Origin: an uncultured Clostridia bacterium
Lineage (GTDB): Bacteria; Bacillota; Clostridia; Peptostreptococcales; Anaerovoracaceae
Assembly (NCBI GenBank): GCA_937900415.1
Contig: CALCEY010000005.1
Coordinates: 62,001-126,000, forward strand
Direction: 5' to 3'
DNA length: 64,000 bases
A program made the position numbers and the translations under genes. Position 1 is the first letter of the stretch. Each line of letters starts with the position of its first letter. The notes under the pieces are model-generated. The model did not search any database and was not told the DNA's origin. It saw only the letters and a list, made by a program, of their open reading frames with translations. This document shows positions 49,391 through 58,570 of the stretch, piece by piece.

Positions 49391-50857
49391 CTAATTCTTT
49401 ATCTGAGCTATTCCCATTATATGTTTTCTGAAAGCCAGCAAATCTGCCAGATTAACCTTTTCGTCGCCATTGGCATCAAGCCCTTTAAACTGTGCGCCTC
49501 CATATTTGTCAAGAGCCATAATTTGTTTTCTTATCTTTAAAAGATCCGATAAGCCGCATGTGCCGTCTCCGTCACAGTCACCTTTTATAACGATAGGAGC
49601 AACGCCTGAGAGTTGCCCGGAACTGTCCGTAATGGTCAGCTTCATACCGGTTCCCATATTGCCGGAGCTTACTTCCTTGCCTGAAGCATTTGTAAGTCTT
49701 CCTGTCAATCCCTCGCCCAAGGTAATATTATTCCAGAAGCTGCCTACGCTTGTTCCAAGATCCACTCCTGTCACATAATCTCCGAATTTATATTTACTGC
49801 TTTTAATATCTACGTTTCCATGAATTCCCATATCCTCAGGCATTTCATTTACGATAGAGAACGGAATCAGCTTATAGTCAGAATATCCTCCTTTTCCCTG
49901 TACGAAAGCATATGCTGTTCCTATCGCAGTATTCTTTATATATCCTACTTTGTAATCCTTGTTTTTTGTAAGCGTTTTGCCGTTATGCTCCACGATTATT
50001 TCTGGCTCTATGGGTTTTCCTGAATTATAAAGATACGCAGAGGATACCGTAAAGGATATATCACAATCGGCAATAGACTTGGCAGTAGTTGCACTGGCTT
50101 TCTTGTCTACATACCACATATCTACGTCAGCTCTGCCTTTTATTCCCGAAACGTTTCCGCTTGAGCTGTACTGCCATATATCGTAGTCATGTTTATACTC
50201 ACATTCGGTATAATATTGAGCCGCCCATATTACATATTTACTGCTTAAAGCCTGTCCGTTTATACTGTTTGTCAAAAATGAAAGATTAGCGTAAACTCCC
50301 GGCTCATATCCGGCTGCTTCTATCGTTTTGCAAAAGGCTTCGGCATTTTTAGTCATTTGAGACCTTGACAGCTTGGCTTTGTTAAGCCTTCCCGAGCTTC
50401 CTCCTGCAAATTCATAATCCATGAATATAGGCAAGTCCAATTCTTCTTTGTTTAAATATTTAAGTGTAAGATTAGCCTCTTCAACAGCTTCGTTTTCGGT
50501 TATAGCCTGTGAGAAAAAATATATGCCGACCATTATTCCGGCCTCTCTTGCTCCTCTTATATGCTCGGCATATTCTGCGTCTGCATACATCTTGCCTTCA
50601 TCTCCATAGCCTCTGCCTGCTATCCTGATTATGGCAAAGTCTATACCGTCTGCCTTTGCCTTTACCCAGTCTATATCCTCCTGCCACGCAGAAACATCTA
50701 CTCCGTCTATAAACAGCATATTGTCAAATCTGCTGTTATGCGTCAGCTTTCCGCCTGTATACTTGGATGTGGTCGTAGTCGCTGCAAAAGCCGCCGCTGA
50801 TGAAACGACCAAAGCGAATATAAGCATCAGGCTTACAATTATCTTTTTCTTCATCAA
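49391..50857 (-). CDS. Secreted GH25 muramidase with C-terminal dockerin
   Basis: A 488-residue protein: signal peptide (1-26, cleaved near AAAFA), GH25 lysozyme domain (about 45-255) with DGVDVSAWQEDIDW, IAGRGYGDEG and LPIFMDYEFAG (catalytic Asp/Glu), a middle region (260-420) with an Ig-like character, and a dockerin (about 425-485) with two calcium-binding repeats (GDCDGDGTCGLSDLLKIRKQ and LDANGDEKVNLADLLAFRKH). It cleaves peptidoglycan between MurNAc and GlcNAc. The dockerin should bind a cohesin, and the next gene encodes a cohesin-like protein. Confidence 0.88.
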   Translation of the reverse strand: MMKKKIIVSLMLIFALVVSSAAAFAATTTTSKYTGGKLTHNSRFDNMLFIDGVDVSAWQEDIDWVKAKADGIDFAIIRIAGRGYGDEGKMYADAEYAEHIRGAREAGIMVGIYFFSQAITENEAVEEANLTLKYLNKEELDLPIFMDYEFAGGSSGRLNKAKLSRSQMTKNAEAFCKTIEAAGYEPGVYANLSFLTNSINGQALSSKYVIWAAQYYTECEYKHDYDIWQYSSSGNVSGIKGRADVDMWYVDKKASATTAKSIADCDISFTVSSAYLYNSGKPIEPEIIVEHNGKTLTKNKDYKVGYIKNTAIGTAYAFVQGKGGYSDYKLIPFSIVNEMPEDMGIHGNVDIKSSKYKFGDYVTGVDLGTSVGSFWNNITLGEGLTGRLTNASGKEVSSGNMGTGMKLTITDSSGQLSGVAPIVIKGDCDGDGTCGLSDLLKIRKQIMALDKYGGAQFKGLDANGDEKVNLADLLAFRKHIMGIAQIKN

Positions 50858-50885
50858 AACTCCTTTTACAATATAACGCTCTGTT

Positions 50886-51839
50886 TCAATACATTATTAT
50901 CGCTCTTGAAGGACATACGGGAGCGCAGTATCCACATGTAAGACATTTGATTCTGTCAATTTCCGCCAGTCCCCTTTCATTAAAAAAGAGAGCCTCAGAT
51001 TCGCACATAGTCATACATCTGCCGCATCCCTCGCAGTTGCTTTCCTCTACAAGCAGCCTTTTCTTTGAAACGTCGGGGTTATAATCAGGCGGCATGGTTC
51101 CCTCCGTATAGCTGACTATATCGTCTATATCAGCTCGTGATCCGAAGCCTATCATTACCGAATCTATATACGGCTTTGAACATACGAAATCAAGAGCCTT
51201 CTGATAGGTTACGGTCAGATTTCCTCCTCCAAAGGCTTTCATCGCATATATTCCCTTGCCATTATTCTTACATTTTTCTATGGCCGAAAGCATTTCCTCC
51301 GCAGTCCCCGCTTCAGAGCCTCTCCTTATCCCAAGTCCCGCATAATTTATAAGGGGAAAGACCACGTCACATTCTTTTACGTCTGCAATCTGTTCTGTTA
51401 CGTCTATGTTATGAGTAGAAATTCCTATCGCTTTTATTCTTCCCTTTGCCTTTGCGTCATTTAAAGCTTCCCATGCGCCTTTTCTCTGCGGTAAATTTCC
51501 GCTTCTTACTTCATGGAGAAGGAAAATATCTATAACGTCTCTGTCCATACTGCTGCGAGCCTCTTCTACGGCTGCGGTCATCCCGTCATAATCATGAGAA
51601 AGGCTTTTTGAGCTTATTACAGGCTCAAAGCCTTTTCCCTTGAGAGCCTCTCTTATGTAAGAATACGTATGATAATACTGCGCTGTGTCAAGAAAATCAA
51701 TGCCGCTTTCAAGGGCGTATCTCACTATGTCGGCGCCTTCGTCAAGCGGCAGGGAAAGCTGATTTGGACCTATAGGCATAACACCCATTCCTATGCGGCT
51801 TACCTTAAGTCTCGTATTTCCAAGCTGTACTTTTTTCAT
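50886..51839 (-). CDS. Aldo/keto reductase with C-terminal 4Fe-4S ferredoxin domain
   Basis: A 317-residue fusion: an AKR barrel (1-255; GIDFLDTAQYYHTYSYI, IGISTHNIDVTEQI, IGFGSRADIDDIV) and a two-cluster ferredoxin domain (about 270-317) with CEGCGRCMTMC and CLTCGYCAPVC. This form is common in anaerobes and may pass electrons between ferredoxin and carbonyl substrates. The substrate is unknown. No partner gene is adjacent. Confidence 0.9.
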   Translation of the reverse strand: MKKVQLGNTRLKVSRIGMGVMPIGPNQLSLPLDEGADIVRYALESGIDFLDTAQYYHTYSYIREALKGKGFEPVISSKSLSHDYDGMTAAVEEARSSMDRDVIDIFLLHEVRSGNLPQRKGAWEALNDAKAKGRIKAIGISTHNIDVTEQIADVKECDVVFPLINYAGLGIRRGSEAGTAEEMLSAIEKCKNNGKGIYAMKAFGGGNLTVTYQKALDFVCSKPYIDSVMIGFGSRADIDDIVSYTEGTMPPDYNPDVSKKRLLVEESNCEGCGRCMTMCESEALFFNERGLAEIDRIKCLTCGYCAPVCPSRAIIMY

Positions 51840-51915
51840 TCCAAATTCCTTTCTTTTTCAATTATAATCTTGTATAATTGAATTGTAAACATGAAAATTT
51901 AGGGGGATATATCCA

Positions 51916-52542
51916 GTGTCAAACGAACGTCACATTACGCAGGAGCGAGATTTTGAGAAGTTCAGGCACGCCTACAGGGCAGCCATGAAGGAAGTCAGAA
52001 TAAAAATTGAGATTTTAAGCGAGGATTTTGCAGTAAGGCATGATTACAATCCTATCCATCATATGGAAAGGAGGCTGAAGTCGGCCGAAAGTATAGAAGA
52101 AAAGCTTCAGCGGCTCGGCAGGGAAATAAGCATACGCTCCGCCAGGGAAAACATTCATGACATCGCCGGTATACGCGTTGTCTGTAATTTCATAGACGAC
52201 GTATATACTGTAGCCGACATGTTGCTGGGACAAAATGATATAAAGCTGATAGAAAAAAAAGATTACATAATCAATCCGAAGGAAACAGGCTACAGAAGTC
52301 TTCATCTTGTCATCGCTGTTCCCGTCTTTCTTTTAGACGGCTGCGAAGAGGTTCCCGTCGAAATCCAGCTTCGCACTGTGGCCATGGATTTCTGGGCCAG
52401 CCTGGAGCACCAGCTCAGATACAAAAATGAAAAATATCATTCCTCGATAGTGGATATGGAGCTTAAAGCATGCGCTGAGATAAACGCCACTCTCGACAAA
52501 AGAATGCAGGGGCTCTTCGACGAACTGAACAATATGGAATAA
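51916..52542 (+). CDS. Small alarmone synthetase (RelQ/YjbM-like (p)ppGpp synthetase)
   Basis: A 208-residue single-domain synthetase, starting at GTG 51916 after AGGGGGA. Synthetase motifs are present: ENIHDIAGIRVVCNFIDDVY, ETGYRSLHLVI and VEIQLRTVAMDFWASLEHQL. The hydrolase, TGS and ACT domains of long RelA/SpoT proteins are absent. It makes (p)ppGpp from ATP and GDP/GTP, probably under envelope or other stress. A TATAAT lies at 51873-51878. Confidence 0.9.
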   Translation: MSNERHITQERDFEKFRHAYRAAMKEVRIKIEILSEDFAVRHDYNPIHHMERRLKSAESIEEKLQRLGREISIRSARENIHDIAGIRVVCNFIDDVYTVADMLLGQNDIKLIEKKDYIINPKETGYRSLHLVIAVPVFLLDGCEEVPVEIQLRTVAMDFWASLEHQLRYKNEKYHSSIVDMELKACAEINATLDKRMQGLFDELNNME

Positions 52543-52571
52543 ATAAAACTCAACGTCCCAAAGAAATCAAA

Positions 52572-52675
52572 AAAAGCAGGAAACCGTCATTTTATGAACT
52601 GTACTCCATTTGTTAGACAGCATGATATACTGAATAGCAAGTTGGGCATTTCATTACTGTCAGTTTCCTGCTTTT
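52572..52675. repeat. 13-bp inverted repeat with a long loop
   Basis: AAAAGCAGGAAAC (52572-52584) and GTTTCCTGCTTTT (52663-52675) are exact reverse complements 78 bp apart, between convergent genes. They may be two halves of a terminator or ends of a small element. Their core AGCAGGAAA also forms the stem of the terminator at 24404-24425. Confidence 0.7.
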
Positions 52676-52757
52676 ATTTATCAGTATGTTTTTTTCTTAA
52701 GCCGCGCTATTCACGCTCTCCATTATATAAAACCGGTCAAATTGCGGCATCCTTCTT

Positions 52758-53792
52758 TCAGGAAAGCAAATAGAAATCTTCAATAGCCAAAAGTTCCATC
52801 AACGCTAAAATCGCTTCATTCACATCACGGCGTGTATTAAAATATCCGAAGCTGAATCTAACCAGCCCCTGCTTCTCCATGCCGAAAGAGCGCATTAGCC
52901 GCGGGGAATCAAAGCCTCCTGACCTTACTACGATTCCCTTTTTACGCATAAATTCTTTGATTTCCTGCGCGGAAAAACCCTCAACGCTGATTGCCACCGT
53001 AGGAATCCGCATATTTGTGCCGAAATCTCCGTAAACCTTCACGTCCTTCATGGACTTAACAGCCTCAAAAAATCGTTTTGCCAGCCTGTGAGGCAATATA
53101 CTGACCCCGTACAGTCCTTTCTCTCTTATAAAATCAAGAGAAGCACACAACTTTCCCAGTTTTTCTTCAGAGGGCGCCGTAAGCACAGATTCCGCGTCCC
53201 GGCTCAGCTCTATTCCTTTACGCAAACATATGCCCCCTGTCCCGTAGGGTCCCATCAGCTTTTTATGTCCTGTAAAACAAAAAGCATCTGCTCCCGTTTC
53301 ACTTAGCCGAATTTCAGCGGCGCCTGCCGTCTGACAACCGTCCGAGATTAGCAAAAGATTATTTCTTCTGGCTATTAGACCGACTTTTCCAAGATCGACC
53401 ATATTCCCCGTAACATTTGACCCATGACAGCACACGATAGCTCTGGTTTTATCATTTACAGCCCTTTCTATCAGTTCGTACATGACTGTTCCATAACTGT
53501 TTACAGGTATATATGATACAGTGCAGCCTTTGCCCTCTATTTCGTTAAGAGCCTCAAGCGTTTCGCCATACTCCATATCTGTAGAAATCACATGATCTCC
53601 CGGACGTATAAGTCCATATATGGCAGCCTTTATCGCCTGAGAACCACCTTCCGTCAGAATCGTCTCATATTCTCCGTCGCAGCCAAATAAACAGGCGAGC
53701 TTTTCTTTAGCCTCCCATTCAGACGCTGAGTCCGCCGAATAATATGATTCCGGTTTGGCTGCTGTGGTCGCCGCATTATTAAGATATATCAT
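52758..53792 (-). CDS. Class V aminotransferase (cysteine desulfurase-like, no catalytic Cys)
   Basis: A 344-residue PLP enzyme of the NifS/CsdA group: YLNNAATTAAKPE near the N-terminus, ISDGCQTAGA and FCFTGHKKLMGPYGTGG (PLP-binding Lys, about 177). The loop that holds the reactive Cys in desulfurases (RSGHHC or similar) reads VVRSGGFDSPRLM, with no Cys, and about 25 N-terminal residues found in relatives seem missing. It is therefore more likely an aminotransferase or lyase than a sulfur donor. It overlaps the isochorismatase-family gene by 4 bp. Confidence 0.78.
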   Translation of the reverse strand: MIYLNNAATTAAKPESYYSADSASEWEAKEKLACLFGCDGEYETILTEGGSQAIKAAIYGLIRPGDHVISTDMEYGETLEALNEIEGKGCTVSYIPVNSYGTVMYELIERAVNDKTRAIVCCHGSNVTGNMVDLGKVGLIARRNNLLLISDGCQTAGAAEIRLSETGADAFCFTGHKKLMGPYGTGGICLRKGIELSRDAESVLTAPSEEKLGKLCASLDFIREKGLYGVSILPHRLAKRFFEAVKSMKDVKVYGDFGTNMRIPTVAISVEGFSAQEIKEFMRKKGIVVRSGGFDSPRLMRSFGMEKQGLVRFSFGYFNTRRDVNEAILALMELLAIEDFYLLS

Positions 53793-54331
53793 TTTTTCCT
53801 CGTAACTTCCACATGAATTGATTCCATGACGTCAAGCGCAGCTTGCTGCAGCCTATCATCGTTACTTCCGATACAGCGTTCGTCTACCAAAATAGGAATA
53901 TTCGGTATAGCCGCTTTAGCTATTGCTATGTTTGATATCACGCATATATTTGTAACAACGCCTACAAATTCTATGCTTTCGTATTCGTCATTATGCTTGC
54001 GCAGATACTCGCAAAGCTCATAAGAGCCGAAAGTAGGCTTTGAAAACACTAAATCATATGGTTCTTTCAAGTCCCTGATGCTTCCGTAAAGCTGCCATCC
54101 GTCTTCTCCTTCAAGACAATGTTCCACAGGTAAATGTTTTCCCTCCTGCGTATCCATATAATGACGGTCATGAGTATCCATTGTAAATATTACCTGTCCA
54201 TCTTCGCCGAGAGCATGATACTCCTTTATCTTATCCGCTATAGGTTTTTCCAGCTTTTCAGCGCCTTCAAACCCAAGAGAACCGCAGACGAAATCATTTT
54301 GATAGTCAACGACTATAAGCAGCTTTTTCAT
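53789..54331 (-). CDS. Isochorismatase-family cysteine hydrolase (nicotinamidase-like)
   Basis: A 180-residue enzyme with the family triad: Asp in VVDYQNDF (Asp9), Lys in VFSKPTFGSYE and Cys in GVVTNICVISNIAIAKA. FTMDTHDRHY resembles the metal-binding DxH of nicotinamidases. Nicotinamide or another amide is a plausible substrate. It is 15 bp downstream of an SGNH gene and coupled to a class V aminotransferase gene. Confidence 0.85.
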   Translation of the reverse strand: MKKLLIVVDYQNDFVCGSLGFEGAEKLEKPIADKIKEYHALGEDGQVIFTMDTHDRHYMDTQEGKHLPVEHCLEGEDGWQLYGSIRDLKEPYDLVFSKPTFGSYELCEYLRKHNDEYESIEFVGVVTNICVISNIAIAKAAIPNIPILVDERCIGSNDDRLQQAALDVMESIHVEVTRKK

Positions 54332-54346
54332 AATTTTCCTCCTAAA

Positions 54347-55174
54347 TTAAGCGTTATCTTGTTCAGGCAAAATCGCCTGAGTAAGAATCCATCCTGTCCA
54401 GTCAACATAATATTTTGCAAATATATGAGTATTGTCGCTGGTGTATTCTGCTTTAAGATTTCCGTTTTCATCATCGAAAATCTTATTAACATCTATATAG
54501 AAAATCTTTTTATTGTCTATGAACTCGGAAGTAGCCTCGTTGAGTTTATTTATTCGTTCGTTGTTGAAAGTTTTGTCTTTATCGGAACGTGCCGCAGCGA
54601 CATGCAGGTTTGCCTGTATGAAAAGAATACCGTCAGGATTTTTTTCTGTAAGCCAATCCACCAGTTCTTTATATTTCCCTATGGTCTGCTCCATGTTATA
54701 TCCAAGTTCGTTGATGCCAAGCATTAGATATATCTTGCCATAGTCTTTCTTATCGAGCAGCTGTTCAAGCGTAACCTTACCAATTCCCTTAACTTCAATG
54801 CTTTCATCCCGAACCTTATATACATTCATTCCGGTAGTGGCAAAGAAATCCGCTCCTTCTATCTGCCCATATTCCTTAAGGCCGATGGTTCTGGAATCTC
54901 CTATGAAAAGAGCGTCGCTGAAGTAAGAGGCGTCTGCCGTAGTAAATTCTGCGTCTTCCGGCTTAGGCGCTTTGTTTTCCGGCTTTTCCGGTTGTTCCGG
55001 TTTATCAGCGGAATCCTTTTCGTCAGCAGGCTCCTCCATACCCGGTTCATCAGTCACAGAGTTTTCTGATTTCTTGTCGTCTGTAATCAAAACTTTATAA
55101 GCTGTTATTGAAAATAAGATCAAACATGACAACATCAGCATTATAGAAAAAAAATATTTCAAAAAAGCTCTCAT
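54347..55174 (-). CDS. SGNH/GDSL hydrolase, membrane-tethered, second copy
   Basis: A 275-residue paralogue of the protein at 22119-22907: N-terminal membrane segment (about 5-27), a Pro/Glu/Lys-rich linker, and an SGNH domain with ALFIGDSRTIG (Ser nucleophile), GINELGYN and SDNTHIFAKYY (Asp/His). It follows an MBOAT gene by 8 bp, the same pairing as the first module. It should transfer acyl groups to, or remove them from, a surface polymer. No sigma factor is attached to this copy. Confidence 0.82.
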   Translation of the reverse strand: MRAFLKYFFSIMLMLSCLILFSITAYKVLITDDKKSENSVTDEPGMEEPADEKDSADKPEQPEKPENKAPKPEDAEFTTADASYFSDALFIGDSRTIGLKEYGQIEGADFFATTGMNVYKVRDESIEVKGIGKVTLEQLLDKKDYGKIYLMLGINELGYNMEQTIGKYKELVDWLTEKNPDGILFIQANLHVAAARSDKDKTFNNERINKLNEATSEFIDNKKIFYIDVNKIFDDENGNLKAEYTSDNTHIFAKYYVDWTGWILTQAILPEQDNA

Positions 55175-55182
55175 AAAGTCTC

Positions 55183-56592
55183 CTAAAATCTAAAATATAA
55201 AAACGGATCGTTCAAACCTATATAAAGCAGATATACAGACCCCCAGAATATAACGAACAGTATTACAGCTCCAAGCACATTTCCTCTTATCTTGTTAAAA
55301 AGCTTCTCCGGACCTGATACGCTCAGCACGGCGCATACAGCCAGCAATATACCGTACATATCCATGTATTTAGCCAGATCACCGTCAAATACAATGCCTC
55401 CGCCCAAATTCATTCCTACCAGCTTTCCGGCATATATGCCCAGCTCTCCCATGTCAGTTATAGCGAATATCATCCATGTAAGCGGGATAAGGAAAATCAT
55501 ATATATATGTCCCGCAATCCTCACTCTGTCTAAAAATTTCTTCAGACCCGCTTTCTCAACGGCTATTATTGTAAAAAGAACAAGACCCCACAGTACGAAA
55601 TTCCATCCTGCGCCATGCCAGAAGCCTGTCAAAAGCCAGACGACAAACAAGTTAAAATAAACCCGCGAAGCCGAGCGCCTATTGCCTCCCAGCGGAATAT
55701 ATACGTATTCCCTGAACCAGCTTCCCAGCGTCATATGCCAACGCCGCCAGAATTCCGTCATCGAAAGGGCTTCATACGGATGATCAAAATTCTGCGGGAT
55801 TGTAAAGCCCATTATCCGTCCCAAGCCTATTGCCATCATAGAATAACCGTAAAAATCAAAGTACAGTTGAAAACTGTATGCAAAAATACCCATCCATGCG
55901 ACCGGCGTGGAAATGCTTTCAAAGCCTACAGCCTGTATATCGCTCCAGAGACTTCCAATCCTGTTGGCCAGCAAAACCTTCATTCCGAGCCCAATGGTAA
56001 ATATTCGCAGTCCCTCGTCAAATTGAGCAAAAGAGGCTCTGCGCTTCAGCATTTCTTCTTTTATCTCTCTATACTTCACTATTGGTCCGGCTATCAGCTG
56101 AGGGAACATAGTCAGATAAGCGCCGAAATTTGCAAAAGAGGTCTCTGCCTTAATTTCCCTTCTATAAACGTCTATGAGATACGAAATACTTTGGAATGTG
56201 TAAAAGCTTATTCCCACGGGAAGCAGCAAATTCCAAGGCTTCATCAGTTCTCCCCCTCTGCCGAAGGTTTTAAAAAGCATATTTATATTTTCAAAGATAA
56301 AGTCTGAATATTTAAATACGCAAAGCCACGCAAGATTATATATTATGCCTATAATCAAAGGCAATTTACCGTTTCCACGACTTTTTCCTATCGCCTTTCC
56401 CAGTAAGAAATTCACCAACACCGCCATAAGCAAAAGTAAAATATACTGGGGCTTGTCCAGCGTACCGAAAGCATAAAAGCCCATACTCCCCACAAAAATC
56501 CAAAAGTTTCTCCAAACCTTAGGTAATATGAAATATACTGCGAGAAATACAGGTAAAAATATAAAAATAAATTCTAAGCTGCTAAATACCAT
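55183..56592 (-). CDS. MBOAT-family O-acyltransferase, second copy
   Basis: A 469-residue polytopic protein, clearly paralogous to the one at 22919-24313: MVFSSLEFIFIFLPVF start, MTEFWRRWHMTLGSWFREYVYIPLGGNR and GFWHGAGWNFVLWG (active-site His). It is followed by its SGNH partner and preceded by a KdpDE-like two-component system after 41 bp, so it may be cotranscribed with or controlled by that system. Confidence 0.88.
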   Translation of the reverse strand: MVFSSLEFIFIFLPVFLAVYFILPKVWRNFWIFVGSMGFYAFGTLDKPQYILLLLMAVLVNFLLGKAIGKSRGNGKLPLIIGIIYNLAWLCVFKYSDFIFENINMLFKTFGRGGELMKPWNLLLPVGISFYTFQSISYLIDVYRREIKAETSFANFGAYLTMFPQLIAGPIVKYREIKEEMLKRRASFAQFDEGLRIFTIGLGMKVLLANRIGSLWSDIQAVGFESISTPVAWMGIFAYSFQLYFDFYGYSMMAIGLGRIMGFTIPQNFDHPYEALSMTEFWRRWHMTLGSWFREYVYIPLGGNRRSASRVYFNLFVVWLLTGFWHGAGWNFVLWGLVLFTIIAVEKAGLKKFLDRVRIAGHIYMIFLIPLTWMIFAITDMGELGIYAGKLVGMNLGGGIVFDGDLAKYMDMYGILLAVCAVLSVSGPEKLFNKIRGNVLGAVILFVIFWGSVYLLYIGLNDPFLYFRF

Positions 56593-56633
56593 TAAAAACT
56601 TTGTTCTCCCCCTATTTTTTCAAAACCCCAAGT

Positions 56634-57347
56634 CTAAGTTAAATTCTCATCCTCCAACATTCTGTAGCCTACGCCAAGCTCTGTAAAAATATACTTTGGC
56701 TCACCCGGAGTAACTTCTATCTTACGCCTTATATTAGCCATGTTGACTCTCAGTATTCTGTTGTTATCATCGGCATACGGCCCCCACACCTCGTTGATGA
56801 GGGTATCATAAGTTATGACTTTACCTGAATTTTTAGCCAGCATGGAAACGATTTTATATTCTACCCTCGTAAGATGAATCTCTCTGTTGTCGATGGTAAC
56901 AAGCCTCTTCTCAAAGTCTATCACCATTCCTCCGGCTGAATAAGGCCTGTTATTGTTTATATGGTCGTCCAGAATTTTGTTACTGTGCCTTATCGCAGTC
57001 CTTATCCGAGCCAGAAGCTCAAATGTACCGAATGGCTTCGTTATATAATCATCAGCTCCTACATCCAATGCCCCCACTTTTTCATTCTCCTGATTTCTTG
57101 CGGATATTACTATTATAGGCAAACTGGACCACTTTCGGGTTTCTTTTATTATATCTATGCCGTCCATATCGGGAAGTCCCAAATCCAAAAGCACCAAATC
57201 CGGAAGCGACGAAGTCATAAAGGCCAGTCCCTCTTTGCCCGTCGACGCCGTAATAGTCTTATAATCGTTGGAATTTAAAGTTTTTGCTATAAAATCACAT
57301 ATACTCTTTTCATCCTCTATTATAAGAATAGTTATTTTCTGAGCCAT
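56634..57347 (-). CDS. Response regulator, KdpE-like (OmpR family)
   Basis: A 237-residue protein with a receiver domain (1-120; phospho-acceptor Asp55 in LVLLDLGLPDMDG, switch ISARN, KPFG) and a winged-helix DNA-binding domain (about 140-230; HLTRVEYKIVSMLAKNSGKVITYDTLINEVWG). KdpE regulates the high-affinity K+ pump, but no kdpFABC genes are in the window. It follows the histidine kinase gene by 8 bp. Confidence 0.88.
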   Translation of the reverse strand: MAQKITILIIEDEKSICDFIAKTLNSNDYKTITASTGKEGLAFMTSSLPDLVLLDLGLPDMDGIDIIKETRKWSSLPIIVISARNQENEKVGALDVGADDYITKPFGTFELLARIRTAIRHSNKILDDHINNNRPYSAGGMVIDFEKRLVTIDNREIHLTRVEYKIVSMLAKNSGKVITYDTLINEVWGPYADDNNRILRVNMANIRRKIEVTPGEPKYIFTELGVGYRMLEDENLT

Positions 57348-57355
57348 ATTTTATA

Positions 57356-58489
57356 TTATTCCTCCGTTTCTTTCGGCAGCGAAAAGATGAATATGCTTCC
57401 CCCACCATGATTCTTTGCTTTTATCTTTCCACCGTGAGCCAGCACTATCGTCTTACAAATCGAAAGTCCTATCCCCATACCTTTGCTTCCATCCGGGCCT
57501 GCTTCTTTTTTATAGGCTCCTTCTCCGTCAAAGATACTCTCGATTCGACTCTCTTCTATTCCGATTCCATAATCCTTTACCGAAAAGAATACGTTGTCCC
57601 CGTCTTCCCTCACAACCACCTCGAAAGGCTTCTTGCTTCCGGCATGCATCTTCGCGTTTTGAAGTATATTTATGAGAACCTGCTCCACCAGCAAAGCGTC
57701 CATCATTACCATCACCGGTTTGTCAGGCAGGATAACCTTAACATGAGTATCCGGAAACCGCTTCTTAAACTTAACTATGGCTGAGGAAACCACCTCGTCC
57801 ACAGATTCAAGAGTTTTGTTCACTCTTGCCGTCTCATTGTTTATTCTGGTGACCATAAGCAAATTCTCAACCATATTCAAAAGCCAATTTGAATCATCGG
57901 CTATGTTTTCCACTATAGCTCGCTTTTCATCATCACTGAGCTCCTTTTCCATGTCAAGATAGGAAGTGCTGTTTCCTATTATTCCCGTCAAAGGCGTCCT
58001 TATATCATGGGAAATGGCTCGAAGAAGATTTGCCCGCATCTTTTCCTTCTGTGCCTCAACCAACTCCTTCTCCTGCTTGGCCAGCATCCGAGCCTGTTTT
58101 TTCATCTTGGTCGTCAGCGCTGACGTTGCTATCGAAACGCCCAGCATAGCTCCAAATGTGAGCGGATACCCTTCCAGCGTAAGATTGAAATTATTAAAAG
58201 GATATGTAAACAGAAAGTTCACAGTCAATACGCTTAAAACAGCGTAAAAAAATCCAAAAATATATCCGGAGGTATATCTGGCAACTAAAAAGCTTCCCAG
58301 AATATAGAACATGGTTATATTTAAATCCGGGTTTTGAACAACACCTCTGAAAATCAACGATATAAGTGTGATTAAAACGTATATAGCCAAAAATGTCAGA
58401 CAGTTTAACTGATGGATTTTAACAAAATCATCTTTGTTTGGAGATGTAAGGTCTATTTTTTCTCTGAATTTTCTAATTCTCTCTATCAC
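57356..58489 (-). CDS. Sensor histidine kinase, truncated KdpD-like (DUF4118)
   Basis: A 377-residue kinase: four membrane segments (about 32-125) matching the KdpD DUF4118 domain, HisKA with RAISHDIRTPLTGIIGN (His161), and an HATPase with N box (NILQNAKMHAG), SVKDYGIGIEE and GMGIGLSICK. The large N-terminal KdpD sensor and universal-stress domains are absent; the protein starts just before the membrane part. Its signal may therefore not be K+. Confidence 0.88.
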   Translation of the reverse strand: MIERIRKFREKIDLTSPNKDDFVKIHQLNCLTFLAIYVLITLISLIFRGVVQNPDLNITMFYILGSFLVARYTSGYIFGFFYAVLSVLTVNFLFTYPFNNFNLTLEGYPLTFGAMLGVSIATSALTTKMKKQARMLAKQEKELVEAQKEKMRANLLRAISHDIRTPLTGIIGNSTSYLDMEKELSDDEKRAIVENIADDSNWLLNMVENLLMVTRINNETARVNKTLESVDEVVSSAIVKFKKRFPDTHVKVILPDKPVMVMMDALLVEQVLINILQNAKMHAGSKKPFEVVVREDGDNVFFSVKDYGIGIEESRIESIFDGEGAYKKEAGPDGSKGMGIGLSICKTIVLAHGGKIKAKNHGGGSIFIFSLPKETEE

Positions 58490-58570
58490 CCTTCAATTCC
58501 CCCGTTTGTTCTGTATAGCCCGATAGTCAAAATGTGCGGAAATATTATATATCTATAATAAAGAAATATG

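Noticed and set aside
52572..52675. Inverted repeat as the ends of an insertion sequence
   Set aside because: Only 78 bp lie between the arms, with no transposase and no flanking target duplication seen.
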